Below are positions 34,607 through 43,409 of a stretch of DNA of 64,000 bases, piece after piece. Position 1 is the stretch's first letter. Every line of letters starts with the position of its first letter. A program made the position numbers and the translations under genes. Source of the DNA: Pseudomonas neustonica (GTDB lineage Bacteria > Pseudomonadota > Gammaproteobacteria > Pseudomonadales > Pseudomonadaceae); the NCBI RefSeq assembly GCF_003797945.1, contig NZ_RKKU01000005.1:62001-126000 (forward strand), in the 5' to 3' direction. The notes below the pieces were generated by a model. That model was not told the DNA's origin. It was given only the letters and a program-made list of their open reading frames with translations, and made no database searches.

Positions 34607-36079
34607 ATGGCTAACGACGACTTTCAGATACATGACATCGACCCGTCGCTACACAACGAAGACCTGGCGCCATTGCCACCGAGCAAGCGCAACTGGGGCT
34701 GGTTCGAGATCTTCAATGTGTGGTCAAACGATATTCAGAGCCTGTTTGGCTATACGCTGGCGGCAACGCTATTTATTTCCTACGGCCTGAGCGGCTGGGC
34801 GGTACTGGGCGGCATCGTATTGGCGGGCTTTATCGTCATGGGGCTGGTGCAGTTGACCGGTAAACCCAGCGTTAAATACGGTATTCCCTTCCCGGTGATG
34901 GCGCGCTCCAGTATGGGCGTGCGTGGCGCCAACTTCCCTGCGGTGGTTCGCGGAATTGTGGCGATCTTCTGGTATGGCGTGCAGACCTATTTTGCCTCTA
35001 CCGCAGTAGCGCTGCTGCTAAACGCGGTGCTGGAGTCACCGGCTGACGCGGCGACGTTTTTGGGGATGACCACGGTTGGCTGGGTATCTTACTGTCTGGT
35101 CTGCGCCTTTCAGGTCATGCTCTTTGTGCGCGGCATGGCATGGATTACCCGCTTTCTGAACTGGGCTGGCCCGCTGGTGTATGTGGTGATGATCGCACTG
35201 ATGCTGATCATCTGGTATCAGGCCGGGCCCAGTTTGTGGAACGAGCTAGACACCATCTTCAGTGGCACTGGCGATTACAAGTCAGGCCCGGTTGCCGCTT
35301 TCTTTGCAGTGGTGGGCACCATGGTCGCCTACTTTGCGGCGGTGGTAATCAACTACGGTGACTTCGCCCGCTTCGTAACCAACGAGAAGCAGATGACCAA
35401 GGGCAACTTTCTTGGCCTGCCGGTCAGCCTGGCGATTTTCTCGCTGATTGCCTTGGTGATTACCGCCGGCACCGTGGTGGTCTTTGGTGAAACCCTGACC
35501 AACCCGACCGATATTGTCGCCCGGGTCGACAGCCTGACGCTGACCATCATCGCGGCGCTCACCTTCTTTGCTGCAACCGTGGGCATCAACCTGGTGGCCA
35601 ACTTCATTCCACCCGCTTACGACATTGCCAACCTGGCACCCTCGCGCATCAGCGCTCGCACCGGCGGCTTTATCACAGCGGCCATTGCCTTTTTTATTGG
35701 TGCGCTGTGGGTGTCGTTTATCAGCCAGGTAGGCATCGCAGCCTTTGTTGATACCCTAGGGGCGATCCTGGCACCGCTATACGGCATCATAGTCGCGGAT
35801 TACTACCTGGTACGTAAGCAGCAGCTGAACCTGCAGGATCTGTTCAGCGCCAAGGCGGGTTCAACCTACTACTTTGATGGCGGCTGGAACCGCAAGGCAA
35901 TGATCTCCTTTGCCGTAGCCTCGATCTTCTCGGTGGCGTCCGTATGGACGCCAGCATTAAGCCAACTGGAGGGCTACTCCTGGTTGCTGGGCGCCTTGTT
36001 GGGTGCGGTGCTGCATTACGCACTGATGCACAACGCGGCCGCGCTGCATCAAGCCAAAACAGCTGAAAACCAGAGCTGA
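34607..36079 (+). CDS. NCS1-family nucleobase/allantoin-type permease
   Basis: A 490-residue transporter with about 12 membrane helices. The N terminus has the NCS1 signature LPPSKRNWGWFEIFNVWSNDI, with substrate-proximal residues typically in the first helix (QSLFGYTLAA) and FPVMARSSMGVRG, a motif of cytosine, uracil, hydantoin and allantoin permeases. AAGGA lies 7 nt before the ATG at 34607. No catabolic gene adjoins it, so the substrate (pyrimidine, purine, thiamine precursor) is open. Confidence 0.9.
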   Translation: MANDDFQIHDIDPSLHNEDLAPLPPSKRNWGWFEIFNVWSNDIQSLFGYTLAATLFISYGLSGWAVLGGIVLAGFIVMGLVQLTGKPSVKYGIPFPVMARSSMGVRGANFPAVVRGIVAIFWYGVQTYFASTAVALLLNAVLESPADAATFLGMTTVGWVSYCLVCAFQVMLFVRGMAWITRFLNWAGPLVYVVMIALMLIIWYQAGPSLWNELDTIFSGTGDYKSGPVAAFFAVVGTMVAYFAAVVINYGDFARFVTNEKQMTKGNFLGLPVSLAIFSLIALVITAGTVVVFGETLTNPTDIVARVDSLTLTIIAALTFFAATVGINLVANFIPPAYDIANLAPSRISARTGGFITAAIAFFIGALWVSFISQVGIAAFVDTLGAILAPLYGIIVADYYLVRKQQLNLQDLFSAKAGSTYYFDGGWNRKAMISFAVASIFSVASVWTPALSQLEGYSWLLGALLGAVLHYALMHNAAALHQAKTAENQS

Positions 36080-36127
36080 AAGGGGTAACTGCACCGCGCC
36101 ATGCAGGCCCGGTGCAGCATTATTGCT

Positions 36128-36829
36128 TTACTGGATACGCTGAAATGCCTCGCCGATGGATTGGCAGGCCTTGCGCAGCCACACCTTGGTGCGCTGACGT
36201 TCCATCATGCTCAGATTTGCACCATCACTGCTCTTGATGTTGATCGCCGACCAGAAGCTGAGGGCCAGCTTGTCGATGCGGTGCAGGGTGGCCGTGTGCA
36301 GCTCGGGAATATCCACTACGGCCAGCAGGCGGTTGGAAAAGCCCTTGGCCAACACCGTATCAATATCCCTGAAGTCGTTGCCGCAACCGTGATTTTTGAC
36401 CACCACAAAGGGCATGACCGAGCCATACTTCTGCTGAAAGGTTTCCAGCAGCATGACCGAGTCGCGGCCGCCGTCTACCACATACCAGAACACCGTTTTG
36501 AGCCCCAGCTCATCACACATCTCCAGTACACCGCTATCCTCCAGCCAACGATCCAGAAACCGCTGACTCTGCGAAGGTAGGTCGACCAGCAACTGCTTGT
36601 CTTCTTCATCGGTGGCCAGTTCAACAATCTGATCGATGCTTTCAAAATCGTCCAGCACGATGGGCCGGGTGAACTCCGGGTAGTAGTGCGTGAGGGTCGC
36701 GTGGGACTGGTCCGCATCAAACCCGGCATAGAGCAGGCCGTTATCCAGAAAAAACTGAGACAGCAGGCGCGAAACCACGGATTTACCAACGCCGCCTTTC
36801 TCGCCGCCAACGAAATGAATGGTGCTCAT
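36128..36829 (-). CDS. orphan ParA/MinD-like P-loop ATPase
   Basis: A 233-residue protein whose N terminus has the deviant Walker A GGEKGGVGKS (residues 8-17) with the signature lysine of ParA/MinD ATPases, followed by GFDADQSHATLT and LLVDLPSQSQ as the Walker B-like strand. It lacks an obvious membrane-targeting helix and has no ParB or plasmid partition neighbour. The C-terminal region is mixed, with WLRKACQSIGEAFQRIQ. It lies between the NCS1 transporter and thrB. A mobilisation- or localisation-type role is possible; no evidence decides. Confidence 0.82.
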   Translation of the reverse strand: MSTIHFVGGEKGGVGKSVVSRLLSQFFLDNGLLYAGFDADQSHATLTHYYPEFTRPIVLDDFESIDQIVELATDEEDKQLLVDLPSQSQRFLDRWLEDSGVLEMCDELGLKTVFWYVVDGGRDSVMLLETFQQKYGSVMPFVVVKNHGCGNDFRDIDTVLAKGFSNRLLAVVDIPELHTATLHRIDKLALSFWSAINIKSSDGANLSMMERQRTKVWLRKACQSIGEAFQRIQ

Positions 36830-36925
36830 GGGCCTTCCCTATTGGTGATCATAAACACTGAGTGAATGCGAAATATAGGCCAGTATTGCGTCCCGGCGAT
36901 GACAAAACCAGCCGCATTGATGCGC

Positions 36926-37879
36926 TTAGAGCGCCAGCGGCAAGCCAACGGCTACGCGCTGATGCTGAATCAGTACCCGCATGAAATGCTCAGGGTCTTT
37001 AACCAACACACCTTGCTGCCCTGCGTGCTGATCGGCTGCCAGGCGACGAGAAAGCCAAAAACGCAACGCCGCTACCCGCAACATATCCGGCCAGCACCGA
37101 GCCTCGGCGGGAGTGAAATGACGCAGACTGGCATAACCGGCCAGCAGCGCCTGGGCGCGCTTGGCATCAACACTGGCATCAGCGTTCAAGCACCAGTCAT
37201 TCACCGCGATGGCGACGTCATAGAGGGTCCAGCCACTGGCGGCGTTATAAAAATCGATCACGCCACTGAGGTGGTGCCCTTCAAACATGACGTTATCGCG
37301 AAACAGATCGGCGTGCAGCACCGAACGCGGTAGTCCGGGGTCGGTCAGTTGCCAGTCGGCGAGCGCACCCAGCAGGGCATCGAGCTGGCTGTTATGCAGC
37401 GCGGGGCTATCTGCCAGCTGTTGCAGGGTCTGCCGCAACATCCATTCCAGCCCGCGCTCGCTCGGCCGCGCCATGGGCGAGTCAGCAGTGGCATTGTGCA
37501 GCTGCGCTAACCAACGCCCCACAGCCTGACAATGGGTAGGATCGGGATGATCTACATGCTGGCCAGGAAGCCTGGGCTGCAGCAGCGCTGGCCTACCATT
37601 GAGCTGATGCAGGCACTGGCCCTGGCGATCAGCAATCGCATAGGGCACCGAAAGCCCGGCCTGATGCAGCAGCTCCAGTAGCTCAATAAAAAACGGCAAT
37701 GCATCAACGTCGCCGCGCTCGACGAGCGTCAGTACATAATCGCCAGAACTGCAGCTGACAAAGAAGTTGCTGTTCTCACTGCCGCCACTGATGCCAGCAA
37801 ACTCGATCAACCGCCCCAGCGCAAACCCCGCCAGGAAGTCTTCAAGTTGAGCGCGACTGACCTCGGTAAAGACCGACAT
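36926..37879 (-). CDS. thrB: homoserine kinase (APH/choline kinase fold)
   Basis: A 317-residue kinase of the protein-kinase-like type found in pseudomonads rather than the GHMP type of E. coli. The Brenner motif HADLFRDNVMF (about 198) and the metal-binding IDFYNA (about 216) are visible, and residues 36-50 form the nucleotide-binding loop. It phosphorylates homoserine on the way to threonine. Lies 8 bp from the DUF2782 gene; both run away from polA, as in P. aeruginosa. Confidence 0.9.
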   Translation of the reverse strand: MSVFTEVSRAQLEDFLAGFALGRLIEFAGISGGSENSNFFVSCSSGDYVLTLVERGDVDALPFFIELLELLHQAGLSVPYAIADRQGQCLHQLNGRPALLQPRLPGQHVDHPDPTHCQAVGRWLAQLHNATADSPMARPSERGLEWMLRQTLQQLADSPALHNSQLDALLGALADWQLTDPGLPRSVLHADLFRDNVMFEGHHLSGVIDFYNAASGWTLYDVAIAVNDWCLNADASVDAKRAQALLAGYASLRHFTPAEARCWPDMLRVAALRFWLSRRLAADQHAGQQGVLVKDPEHFMRVLIQHQRVAVGLPLAL

Positions 37880-37887
37880 AACTCAGC

Positions 37888-38172
37888 TCACCACTCGAAG
37901 ATTTTCCAGGAGGGAATACGCAGGCCGTCGGGCTGGTCGGAGCGCACATAGTTGCCTTCGTCATCAACGGCAACCAGATAGTAGGGCGCGCCGCTGGTGG
38001 GGATCACCTTGATAGCATAGAGAAAGCCATTTACCCGGTACTCTTCAACAGTGCGATCGCCTTCTTCCCGGATGGTGACATCCGGTTCGCCAGTGACGGC
38101 ATCCTGCGCCATTACCGAGAAGCTGGATGCCAGCAGGAGCACGGCCAGGCCGCGGCCAAATAGTCGAATCAT
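37888..38172 (-). CDS. DUF2782 small periplasmic protein
   Basis: A 94-residue protein with a signal peptide (cleavage near SVMAQD, residue 22). Mature part contains VTIREEGDRTVEEYRVNG and YAIKVIPTSGAPYYLVA, the DUF2782 signature. It is upstream of thrB in the same operon in pseudomonads. Function unknown. Confidence 0.87.
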   Translation of the reverse strand: MIRLFGRGLAVLLLASSFSVMAQDAVTGEPDVTIREEGDRTVEEYRVNGFLYAIKVIPTSGAPYYLVAVDDEGNYVRSDQPDGLRIPSWKIFEW

Positions 38173-38244
38173 GGTAGTCTTGTCCTATTGTTTGATGACA
38201 CCCCTATTCTAGCCCCATTACCTCCGGAAATGTTGACCTGACGC

Positions 38245-40989
38245 ATGACTGACTCCGCTCCCCTCGTTTTAGTAGATGGCTCCTCGTACCTGTACCGAGC
38301 CTTCCACGCACTGCCACCGCTGATGACCTCAAAAGGCCTGCCCACGGGTGCGGTCAAGGGCGTGCTCAACATGCTCAAGAGCCTGCGCAAACAGTATCCG
38401 GATAGCCCCATAGGGGTGGTTTTTGATGCCAAGGGACCGACCTTCCGCGACACCATGTTCGAGCAATACAAATCCCATCGCCCGCCCATGCCCGATGATC
38501 TGCGCGTACAGATCGAGCCACTGCACGCCAGCGTCAAGGCCCTGGGCCTGCCGCTGCTCTGTGTTGAAGGCGTAGAGGCGGACGACGTGATTGGCACCCT
38601 GGCACGCGAAAGTGCCGCCCATGGCCGTGCCGTGGTGATCTCTACCGGCGATAAGGATATGGCCCAGTTGGTTGATGCGCACATCACCCTGGTCAACACC
38701 ATGACCAACACCGTGATGGATATTGAAGGGGTAAAAGAAAAATTTGGTATTGGCCCGGAGCTGATCATCGATTACCTGGCGCTGATGGGCGACAAGGTCG
38801 ATAACATTCCGGGCGTGCCCGGCGTCGGCGAGAAAACCGCGCTGGGTCTGCTGACCGGCCTCGGCGGCGGGCTGGATGTGATCTACGCCAACCTCGACAA
38901 AGTGCCCGAGCTGCCTATTCGCGGCGCCAAGAAGCTGCCCGAGAAGCTGGCCGAACACAAGGACATGGCCTACATGTCCTACGCGCTGGCGACCATCAAA
39001 CTCGACGTTGAGCTGGATGTTCGCGCTGATGCGCTCATGCCCACACCGGCCAACCGCGAAGCCCTGGCCGAGCTGTATCAGGAACTGGAATTCAAGACCT
39101 GGCTGGACGACCTGCAGCGCGAAGCCAAGGCCGCCGCCATTAGCGGTGATGTTGCCGCAGCTATCGAGCCAGAGCAGGAAAACAACTACGAAACCATCAC
39201 CGAACAGGCTGACTTTGAGCGCTGGCTAGACAAGCTCAAGGCCGCCGAGCTGTTCGCCTTTGATACCGAGACCACCAGTATTCATGCGCAACTGGCCGAG
39301 CTGGTTGGCGTCTCACTGGCGGTTAGCCCGCACGAAGCCGCTTATATCCCGGTTGCGCACAGCTATATGGGCGTGCCCGATCAACTGGATCGCAACGCAG
39401 TGCTCGCGGCACTCAAGCCCTACCTGGAAGATCCGAACAAGGCCAAGGTGGCGCAGCATGCCAAGTACGACATCAATGTACTGGCGCATTACGACATCAA
39501 TGTGCAGGGCGTGGCCTTTGACACCATGCTGGAATCCTATGTGCTGGACGCCACTGCAACCCGCCATGATATGGACAGCCTGGCGCTGAAATACCTGGGC
39601 CAGGGCACCATCAAGTTTCAGGATATCGCCGGTAAAGGCGCCAAACAGCTGACCTTCGATCAGATCGCACTGGAGCAGGCCGGGCCCTATGCCGCAGAAG
39701 ACGCCGATGTCACCCTGCGTTTGCACCAAACCCTGTGGGCCAAGCTGCAACCGCAGGAGCGCGTAGCCAAGGTACTGCAGGAGATCGAAATGCCGCTGAT
39801 GCCGGTGCTGGCGCGCATTGAGCGCTGCGGCGCGCTGGTCGATGCCAAACTGCTCGGTGAACAGAGCATTGAGCTGGGCATCAAGATGGTCGCGCTGGAG
39901 CGTGAAGCCTTCGCGCTGGCCGGGCAGGAGTTCAACCTGGGCTCACCCAAGCAGCTCGGCGCTATCCTCTATGAAAAGCAGGGCTTGCCGGTACTGTCGA
40001 AAACCGCCAAGGGCCAGCCTTCCACGGCGGAATCGGTTCTGGCCGAGCTGGCCGAGCAGGGCTACGAGTTGCCGCAGGTGATCATGCAGTACCGCAGCGT
40101 CAGCAAGTTGAAGAGCACCTATACCGACCGCCTGCCGGAGCAGATCAACCCGCGCACTGGGCGCATTCACACCTCTTACCATCAGGCGGTAGCCGCGACC
40201 GGACGCCTGTCATCCTCCGACCCGAACCTGCAGAACATTCCGATCCGCAGCGCCGAGGGGCGTCGTATCCGTCAGGCGTTTATCGCCCCCAAGGGTTACA
40301 AGGTACTGGCCGCCGACTACTCGCAAATCGAGCTGCGCATCATGGCCCACCTGGCGCAAGACCCCGGTTTGCTGGATGCCTTCAAGCACAACCTCGACGT
40401 GCACAAGGCCACCGCCGCCGAAGTATTCGGGGTTGAACTGGATGCAGTCACCACCGAGCAGCGCCGCAGCGCCAAAGCGATCAACTTTGGTCTGATCTAC
40501 GGCATGAGCGCCTTTGGCCTGGCCAAGCAGATTGATGTTGACCGCAAGCAGGCGCAGGCCTATATCGACCGCTACTTCGCCCGTTACCCCGGCGTACTGG
40601 CCTATATGGAACGTACCCGCGAGCAAGCCAGCGAGCAGGGCTATGTTGAAACCCTGTTTGGCCGCCGTCTGTATTTACCTGAAATCAACGCCAAGAACCC
40701 GGCCATGCGCAAGGGCGCCGAGCGCACCGCCATCAACGCGCCCATGCAAGGCACCGCCGCCGATATCATCAAACGCGCCATGATCAAGGTCGATCAATGG
40801 CTGACTGAGAGCAAGCTGGACGCCCGCGTCATCATGCAAGTACACGATGAACTGGTACTGGAAGTGCGCGAAGACCAGATCGATGCCGTCAGCCAGGGCC
40901 TCAAGGACCACATGGGCGAGGCAGCCGATTTGGATGTGCCGCTACTGGTCGAAGTGGGCGTGGGTAATAATTGGGATGAGGCGCACTAA
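38245..40989 (+). CDS. polA: DNA polymerase I
   Basis: A 914-residue enzyme. The 5'-3' exonuclease domain (1-300) has [11 protein letters not shown] and [11 protein letters not shown]; the 3'-5' proofreading domain (about 325-520) keeps the catalytic DTET and YAAEDADVT motifs; the polymerase domain (540-914) shows motif [13 protein letters not shown], motif [15 protein letters not shown] and motif C VHDEL. All catalytic residues are present. It fills gaps and removes RNA primers in replication and repair. Divergent from the DUF2782-thrB unit. Confidence 0.98.
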   Translation: MTDSAPLVLVDGSSYLYRAFHALPPLMTSKGLPTGAVKGVLNMLKSLRKQYPDSPIGVVFDAKGPTFRDTMFEQYKSHRPPMPDDLRVQIEPLHASVKALGLPLLCVEGVEADDVIGTLARESAAHGRAVVISTGDKDMAQLVDAHITLVNTMTNTVMDIEGVKEKFGIGPELIIDYLALMGDKVDNIPGVPGVGEKTALGLLTGLGGGLDVIYANLDKVPELPIRGAKKLPEKLAEHKDMAYMSYALATIKLDVELDVRADALMPTPANREALAELYQELEFKTWLDDLQREAKAAAISGDVAAAIEPEQENNYETITEQADFERWLDKLKAAELFAFDTETTSIHAQLAELVGVSLAVSPHEAAYIPVAHSYMGVPDQLDRNAVLAALKPYLEDPNKAKVAQHAKYDINVLAHYDINVQGVAFDTMLESYVLDATATRHDMDSLALKYLGQGTIKFQDIAGKGAKQLTFDQIALEQAGPYAAEDADVTLRLHQTLWAKLQPQERVAKVLQEIEMPLMPVLARIERCGALVDAKLLGEQSIELGIKMVALEREAFALAGQEFNLGSPKQLGAILYEKQGLPVLSKTAKGQPSTAESVLAELAEQGYELPQVIMQYRSVSKLKSTYTDRLPEQINPRTGRIHTSYHQAVAATGRLSSSDPNLQNIPIRSAEGRRIRQAFIAPKGYKVLAADYSQIELRIMAHLAQDPGLLDAFKHNLDVHKATAAEVFGVELDAVTTEQRRSAKAINFGLIYGMSAFGLAKQIDVDRKQAQAYIDRYFARYPGVLAYMERTREQASEQGYVETLFGRRLYLPEINAKNPAMRKGAERTAINAPMQGTAADIIKRAMIKVDQWLTESKLDARVIMQVHDELVLEVREDQIDAVSQGLKDHMGEAADLDVPLLVEVGVGNNWDEAH

Positions 40990-41006
40990 GCGCGCCTTTG
41001 GCGTGC

Positions 41007-41034
41007 AGCGGCAAGTTACAAGCTAAAAGCTGTC
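41007..41034 (-). repeat. degenerate heptamer repeat after polA
   Basis: Four 7-bp units in register, AGCGGCA, AGTTACA, AGCTAAA, AGCTGTC, the reverse orientation of the GCTTnnn heptamers seen at 49449 and 50840. The unit is poorly kept but the 7-bp period is clear. Confidence 0.5.
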
Positions 41035-41063
41035 CGAGGGGAGTCAAGGGTTCTCTGGTTCGT

Positions 41064-41105
41064 CTTGAGGCTTGAGGCTTGAGGCTTGAGGCTTGAGGCT
41101 TGAGG
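41064..41105 (+). repeat. perfect heptamer tandem repeat CTTGAGG x6
   Basis: CTTGAGG is repeated six times without change directly before the polA terminator. It is of the same heptamer class as the repeats at 49351, 49449 and 50840. A perfect seven-base array is prone to slippage and would be a useful strain marker. Confidence 0.85.
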
Positions 41106-41108
41106 CTG

Positions 41109-41138
41109 AAAAACCCGGCGCCTAAGCGCCGGGTTTTT
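41109..41138. terminator. bidirectional intrinsic terminator after polA
   Basis: A perfect 13-bp stem (AAAAACCCGGCGC with its complement) around a four-base loop, with A and T runs on both sides, making it effective on either strand. It ends polA transcription and insulates the sRNA promoter that follows. Confidence 0.93.
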
Positions 41139-41166
41139 CATAACCAACCGATCTAAATCTTTTTTT

Positions 41167-41193
41167 GAACTTAGCTGCAACCAATCCGTCAGA
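41167..41193 (+). promoter_or_regulatory. AlgU/RpoE-type (sigma-22) promoter of the sRNA
   Basis: GAACTT (41167-41172), 16 bp, TCAGA (41189-41193). This matches the AlgU/RpoE consensus GAACTT-N16/17-TCnnA. The predicted start is about 41199-41201. In P. aeruginosa the ErsA sRNA at this locus is driven by AlgU. Confidence 0.8.
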
Positions 41194-41199
41194 CCTTAC

Positions 41200-41333
41200 A
41201 TGGACGGCTTACCAGCCATTCATGCTCCTTAGATGTGATTTAGTGTTGGCAGAAAACCGGGCACTCCCTTTCCTAGCACAGCCCGGTAGTTAACCCCGAG
41301 CCTACCTCCCCATAGAAGCTCGGGGTTTTTTTT
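41200..41333 (+). ncRNA. ersA: ErsA-like small regulatory RNA at the polA-engB (Spot 42) locus
   Basis: An untranslated stretch from the predicted AlgU start to the end of the terminator is about 134 nt; ErsA of P. aeruginosa is about 132 nt and lies at the same place, between polA and engB, where E. coli has Spot 42. No coding frame of note lies inside. The 3' part ends in a GC hairpin with a T run, as expected of an Hfq-binding RNA. In P. aeruginosa ErsA is an envelope-stress RNA that represses algC and other mRNAs; the targets here are unknown. The 5' end is predicted from the promoter only. Confidence 0.75.
41294..41333 (+). terminator. intrinsic terminator of the ErsA-like RNA
   Basis: CCCCGAGC (41294-41301) pairs with GCTCGGGG (41318-41325) across a 16-base loop, followed by eight T. 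It serves the plus-strand RNA. The opposing engB gene ends only 22 bp further, so it may partly serve that gene as well. Confidence 0.9.
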
Positions 41334-41355
41334 GCCTGCGATTTAGTGCGGACGA

Positions 41356-42057
41356 TCAATCCGCAGCATCATCACCCCAGTCGTCATCACTCAGCTCTTC
41401 TGGTTCATCTTCGTCAAGGTGGTCGCCCATCAGCTCTTCCTCTGGTGGATAAAGCCACTGCTCCAGGCGAGCATAAGCTTCTTCTATCCCTTGACGCTTG
41501 GGCGCGGAAAATAGCTGTACGGTCGACATCTCGCCAAAGCTCTTGCGCATCGTGCTCTGAATTTTCAATAGCGCATTTTTGGCCGCACCAAACGCCAGCT
41601 TGTCTGATTTACTGAGCAGCACGTGAGCAGGAATATTACTCATCTGCGCCCAATCGAGCATCATGCAGTCAAATTCAGATAGCGGATGGCGGATATCCAT
41701 TACCAGCACAACGCCAGCCAGGCTGTTGCGCTGCGTCAGATAGGCATCCAGATGCTGCTTCCAGTGCTCTTTCAGTTCCAGCGGCACCTTGGCGTAGCCA
41801 TAACCGGGCAGGTCAACCAGACGGCGATCATCGTCCAACTTGAAAAAGTTGATCAGCTGAGTGCGACCCGGCGTTTTCGAGGTGCGCGCCAGACGGGCGT
41901 GGGTTAGCGTATTGAGCGCGCTGGACTTACCGGCGTTGGAGCGCCCGGCGAAGGCGACTTCCAGGCCAATATCGGCGGGGCATTGCTCAACCAGGCTGGC
42001 GCTCTTGATAAAAGTGGCCTGTTGGCAGAGAGATACGAGGGGAGTTGTAGACGACAT
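41356..42057 (-). CDS. engB: ribosome biogenesis GTPase YihA/EngB
   Basis: A 233-residue GTPase read from the ATG at 42057; an upstream TTG is less likely. GTP motifs: GRSNAGKSS (G1), a threonine in TPGRTQLI (G2), DLPGYGYA (G3), LSKSDK (G4) and SAPKR (G5). The C-terminal tail of about 30 residues is strongly acidic ([19 protein letters not shown]), a feature of pseudomonad EngB. Needed for late 50S subunit assembly. Confidence 0.95.
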   Translation of the reverse strand: MSSTTPLVSLCQQATFIKSASLVEQCPADIGLEVAFAGRSNAGKSSALNTLTHARLARTSKTPGRTQLINFFKLDDDRRLVDLPGYGYAKVPLELKEHWKQHLDAYLTQRNSLAGVVLVMDIRHPLSEFDCMMLDWAQMSNIPAHVLLSKSDKLAFGAAKNALLKIQSTMRKSFGEMSTVQLFSAPKRQGIEEAYARLEQWLYPPEEELMGDHLDEDEPEELSDDDWGDDAAD

Positions 42058-42126
42058 GGGAAACCTGTTGATTCCGCCCAACGGGCTGGAAAGCTGATGA
42101 CATTCACGTTTGCGGCGAGCTTAGTA

Positions 42127-42187
42127 TATAATGCCGCGGTTGTGGGAAGCACTGACCAATTGCCTTGCGTTTGCTTTAAAGGCAATT
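42127..42187 (+). promoter_or_regulatory. candidate promoter and leader hairpin before cytochrome c4
   Basis: A perfect -10 TATAAT (42127-42132) with only a weak -35 (TTCACG, 18 bp before) points toward the cytochrome c4 gene, giving a leader of about 220 nt. Early in the leader AATTGCCTT (42158-42166) pairs with its complement at 42179-42187 (9 bp, 12-base loop). Small frames in the leader have no convincing start, so I do not call a gene in the 42058-42360 gap. Confidence 0.5.
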
Positions 42188-42360
42188 TATCGGTATTCAA
42201 TGCCCATATTCCTGTGCCTGCGGCAGTTCGACCATTGCGCCGGACGAAGGCGGCAGCTAGCATGGGCAACTATAAGGCAACCTGTGAAGAAAACGCGGTC
42301 ATCAAGGCCGGACAACAGGCAAAGCCATCATTTTTCTTTTAGCCGTAATTGGATTAGCCG

Positions 42361-42969
42361 ATGAATAAACTACTCGTTAGTCTGGTATTGACTCTGGGCT
42401 TTGCCACCTCAGCGCACGCTGTTCAAGGCGATGCCGAAGCGGGCCAAGCCAAAGTAGCCGTCTGCGGGGCATGTCATGGTGCCGATGGTAACAGCGCGGC
42501 GCCTAACTTCCCCAAACTGGCTGGTCAGGGCGAGCGCTACCTGCTCAAACAACTGACTGACATCAAGGAAGGTAACCGTAACGTAGTAGAGATGACCGGT
42601 TTGCTGACTGATCTGGACGAGCAGGACCTGGCTGATATCGCAGCCTATTTCTCTGCCCAGACCCAAACCATGGGCGTAGCTGATCCGGCGCTGGCTGAGC
42701 GTGGCGAAGCCATCTTCCGCGGCGGCGATATGGCCACAGGCCTGCCAGCCTGTACCGGCTGTCACTCACCTACAGGCAAGGGCAACTCGCCAGCGGGCTT
42801 CCCGCATCTGGCTGGCCAGCATGCTACCTACACGGCCAAGCAGCTGACTGACTTCCGCGAAGGCAATCGCACCAATGATGGCGACGCCATGATCATGCGC
42901 ACCGTTGCCAGCCGCCTTAGCAACAAAGACATTGCCGCCGTTGCCAGCTACATCGAAGGCCTGCGCTAA
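42361..42969 (+). CDS. cytochrome c4 (periplasmic diheme)
   Basis: A 202-residue precursor with a signal peptide (cleavage after SAHA, residue 20). Two homologous heme domains carry CGACH (about residue 37) and CTGCH (about 134); likely methionine ligands are in EMTGLL and AMIMRTVAS. Cytochrome c4 carries electrons to terminal oxidases such as cbb3 and links to the aa3 oxidase genes of this window only functionally. Same position as in P. aeruginosa, between engB and dsbA. Confidence 0.94.
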   Translation: MNKLLVSLVLTLGFATSAHAVQGDAEAGQAKVAVCGACHGADGNSAAPNFPKLAGQGERYLLKQLTDIKEGNRNVVEMTGLLTDLDEQDLADIAAYFSAQTQTMGVADPALAERGEAIFRGGDMATGLPACTGCHSPTGKGNSPAGFPHLAGQHATYTAKQLTDFREGNRTNDGDAMIMRTVASRLSNKDIAAVASYIEGLR

Positions 42970-42985
42970 ACGCTAAGCTCGCTGT

Positions 42986-43017
42986 AAAAAAGGATGGCTC
43001 AGGCCATCCTTTTTTTT
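42986..43017. terminator. intrinsic terminator of the cytochrome c4 gene
   Basis: A stem of AAAAAAGGATGGC and its complement around a four-base loop with a run of seven or more T downstream, 16 bp after the cytochrome c4 stop. A symmetric A run on the left means it may also work on the other strand. Confidence 0.92.
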
Positions 43018-43104
43018 GTCTGCGTTTTCGTACCAAGCCCGCTCTTGTGGCTGCCCGCAGACGCTGCAGGTAATAAAGGCGCATTACCTGCCCGCAAAAC
43101 CAAA

Positions 43105-43317
43105 ACGTCCGCCAAGAGCAGAGCAGCCAGACAGCTGGCAATGAGCGACCGTATCGAGGGCCCATTCCCTTCCTGGTCGCCAATGGTAAGCACCGTATTG
43201 AAGGCAGAATGGCTGGCAGTTCGAGAACATGCCGAAAATTACCGAGTATCTGGTCGAACAGGAACCTAAGGCAGAGCAAAGGACAGCTCGTATGCTATTG
43301 ACTGGCAACATAGCGCC
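43105..43317 (+). pseudogene. decayed duplicate of the dsbA 3' end and the start of the following gene
   Basis: From about 43169 to 43317 the DNA aligns closely with 43930-44078, the end of dsbA and the first codons of the next gene: for instance NGKHRIEGRMAGS against NGKYRIEGKMAGS, and PKITEYLVEQEPKAEQ against LKIAEYLVEQERQAQ. A single base lost at the CAGTTCGAG/CAGCTTCGAG position shifts the frame. Weaker similarity extends left to about 43105 and perhaps 43065. The remnant even includes the ATGCTATtGaCTGGCAACAT counterpart of the next gene's start. It is the left copy of an old tandem duplication now lost except for this part. Confidence 0.85.
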
Positions 43318-43409
43318 ACAGCTTGCGTCTGGTAATCGGGGAATCTTTGTTCTACTGTCGGGTCTGAAAAGCTAAGATATACGCCTACTACCTGTCTTTG
43401 GAGAACTAC

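Noticed and set aside
36128..36829. Plasmid or integrated element signalled by the ParA-like gene
   Set aside because: No parB, replication, integrase or direct repeats nearby; flanks keep chromosomal gene order.
41064..41105. Short CRISPR-like array
   Set aside because: The units are seven bases with no spacers; it is a simple tandem repeat.
42131..42364. 77-codon plus frame before cytochrome c4
   Set aside because: Starts inside the -10 element, has no ribosome site, and overlaps the cytochrome start; more likely leader.
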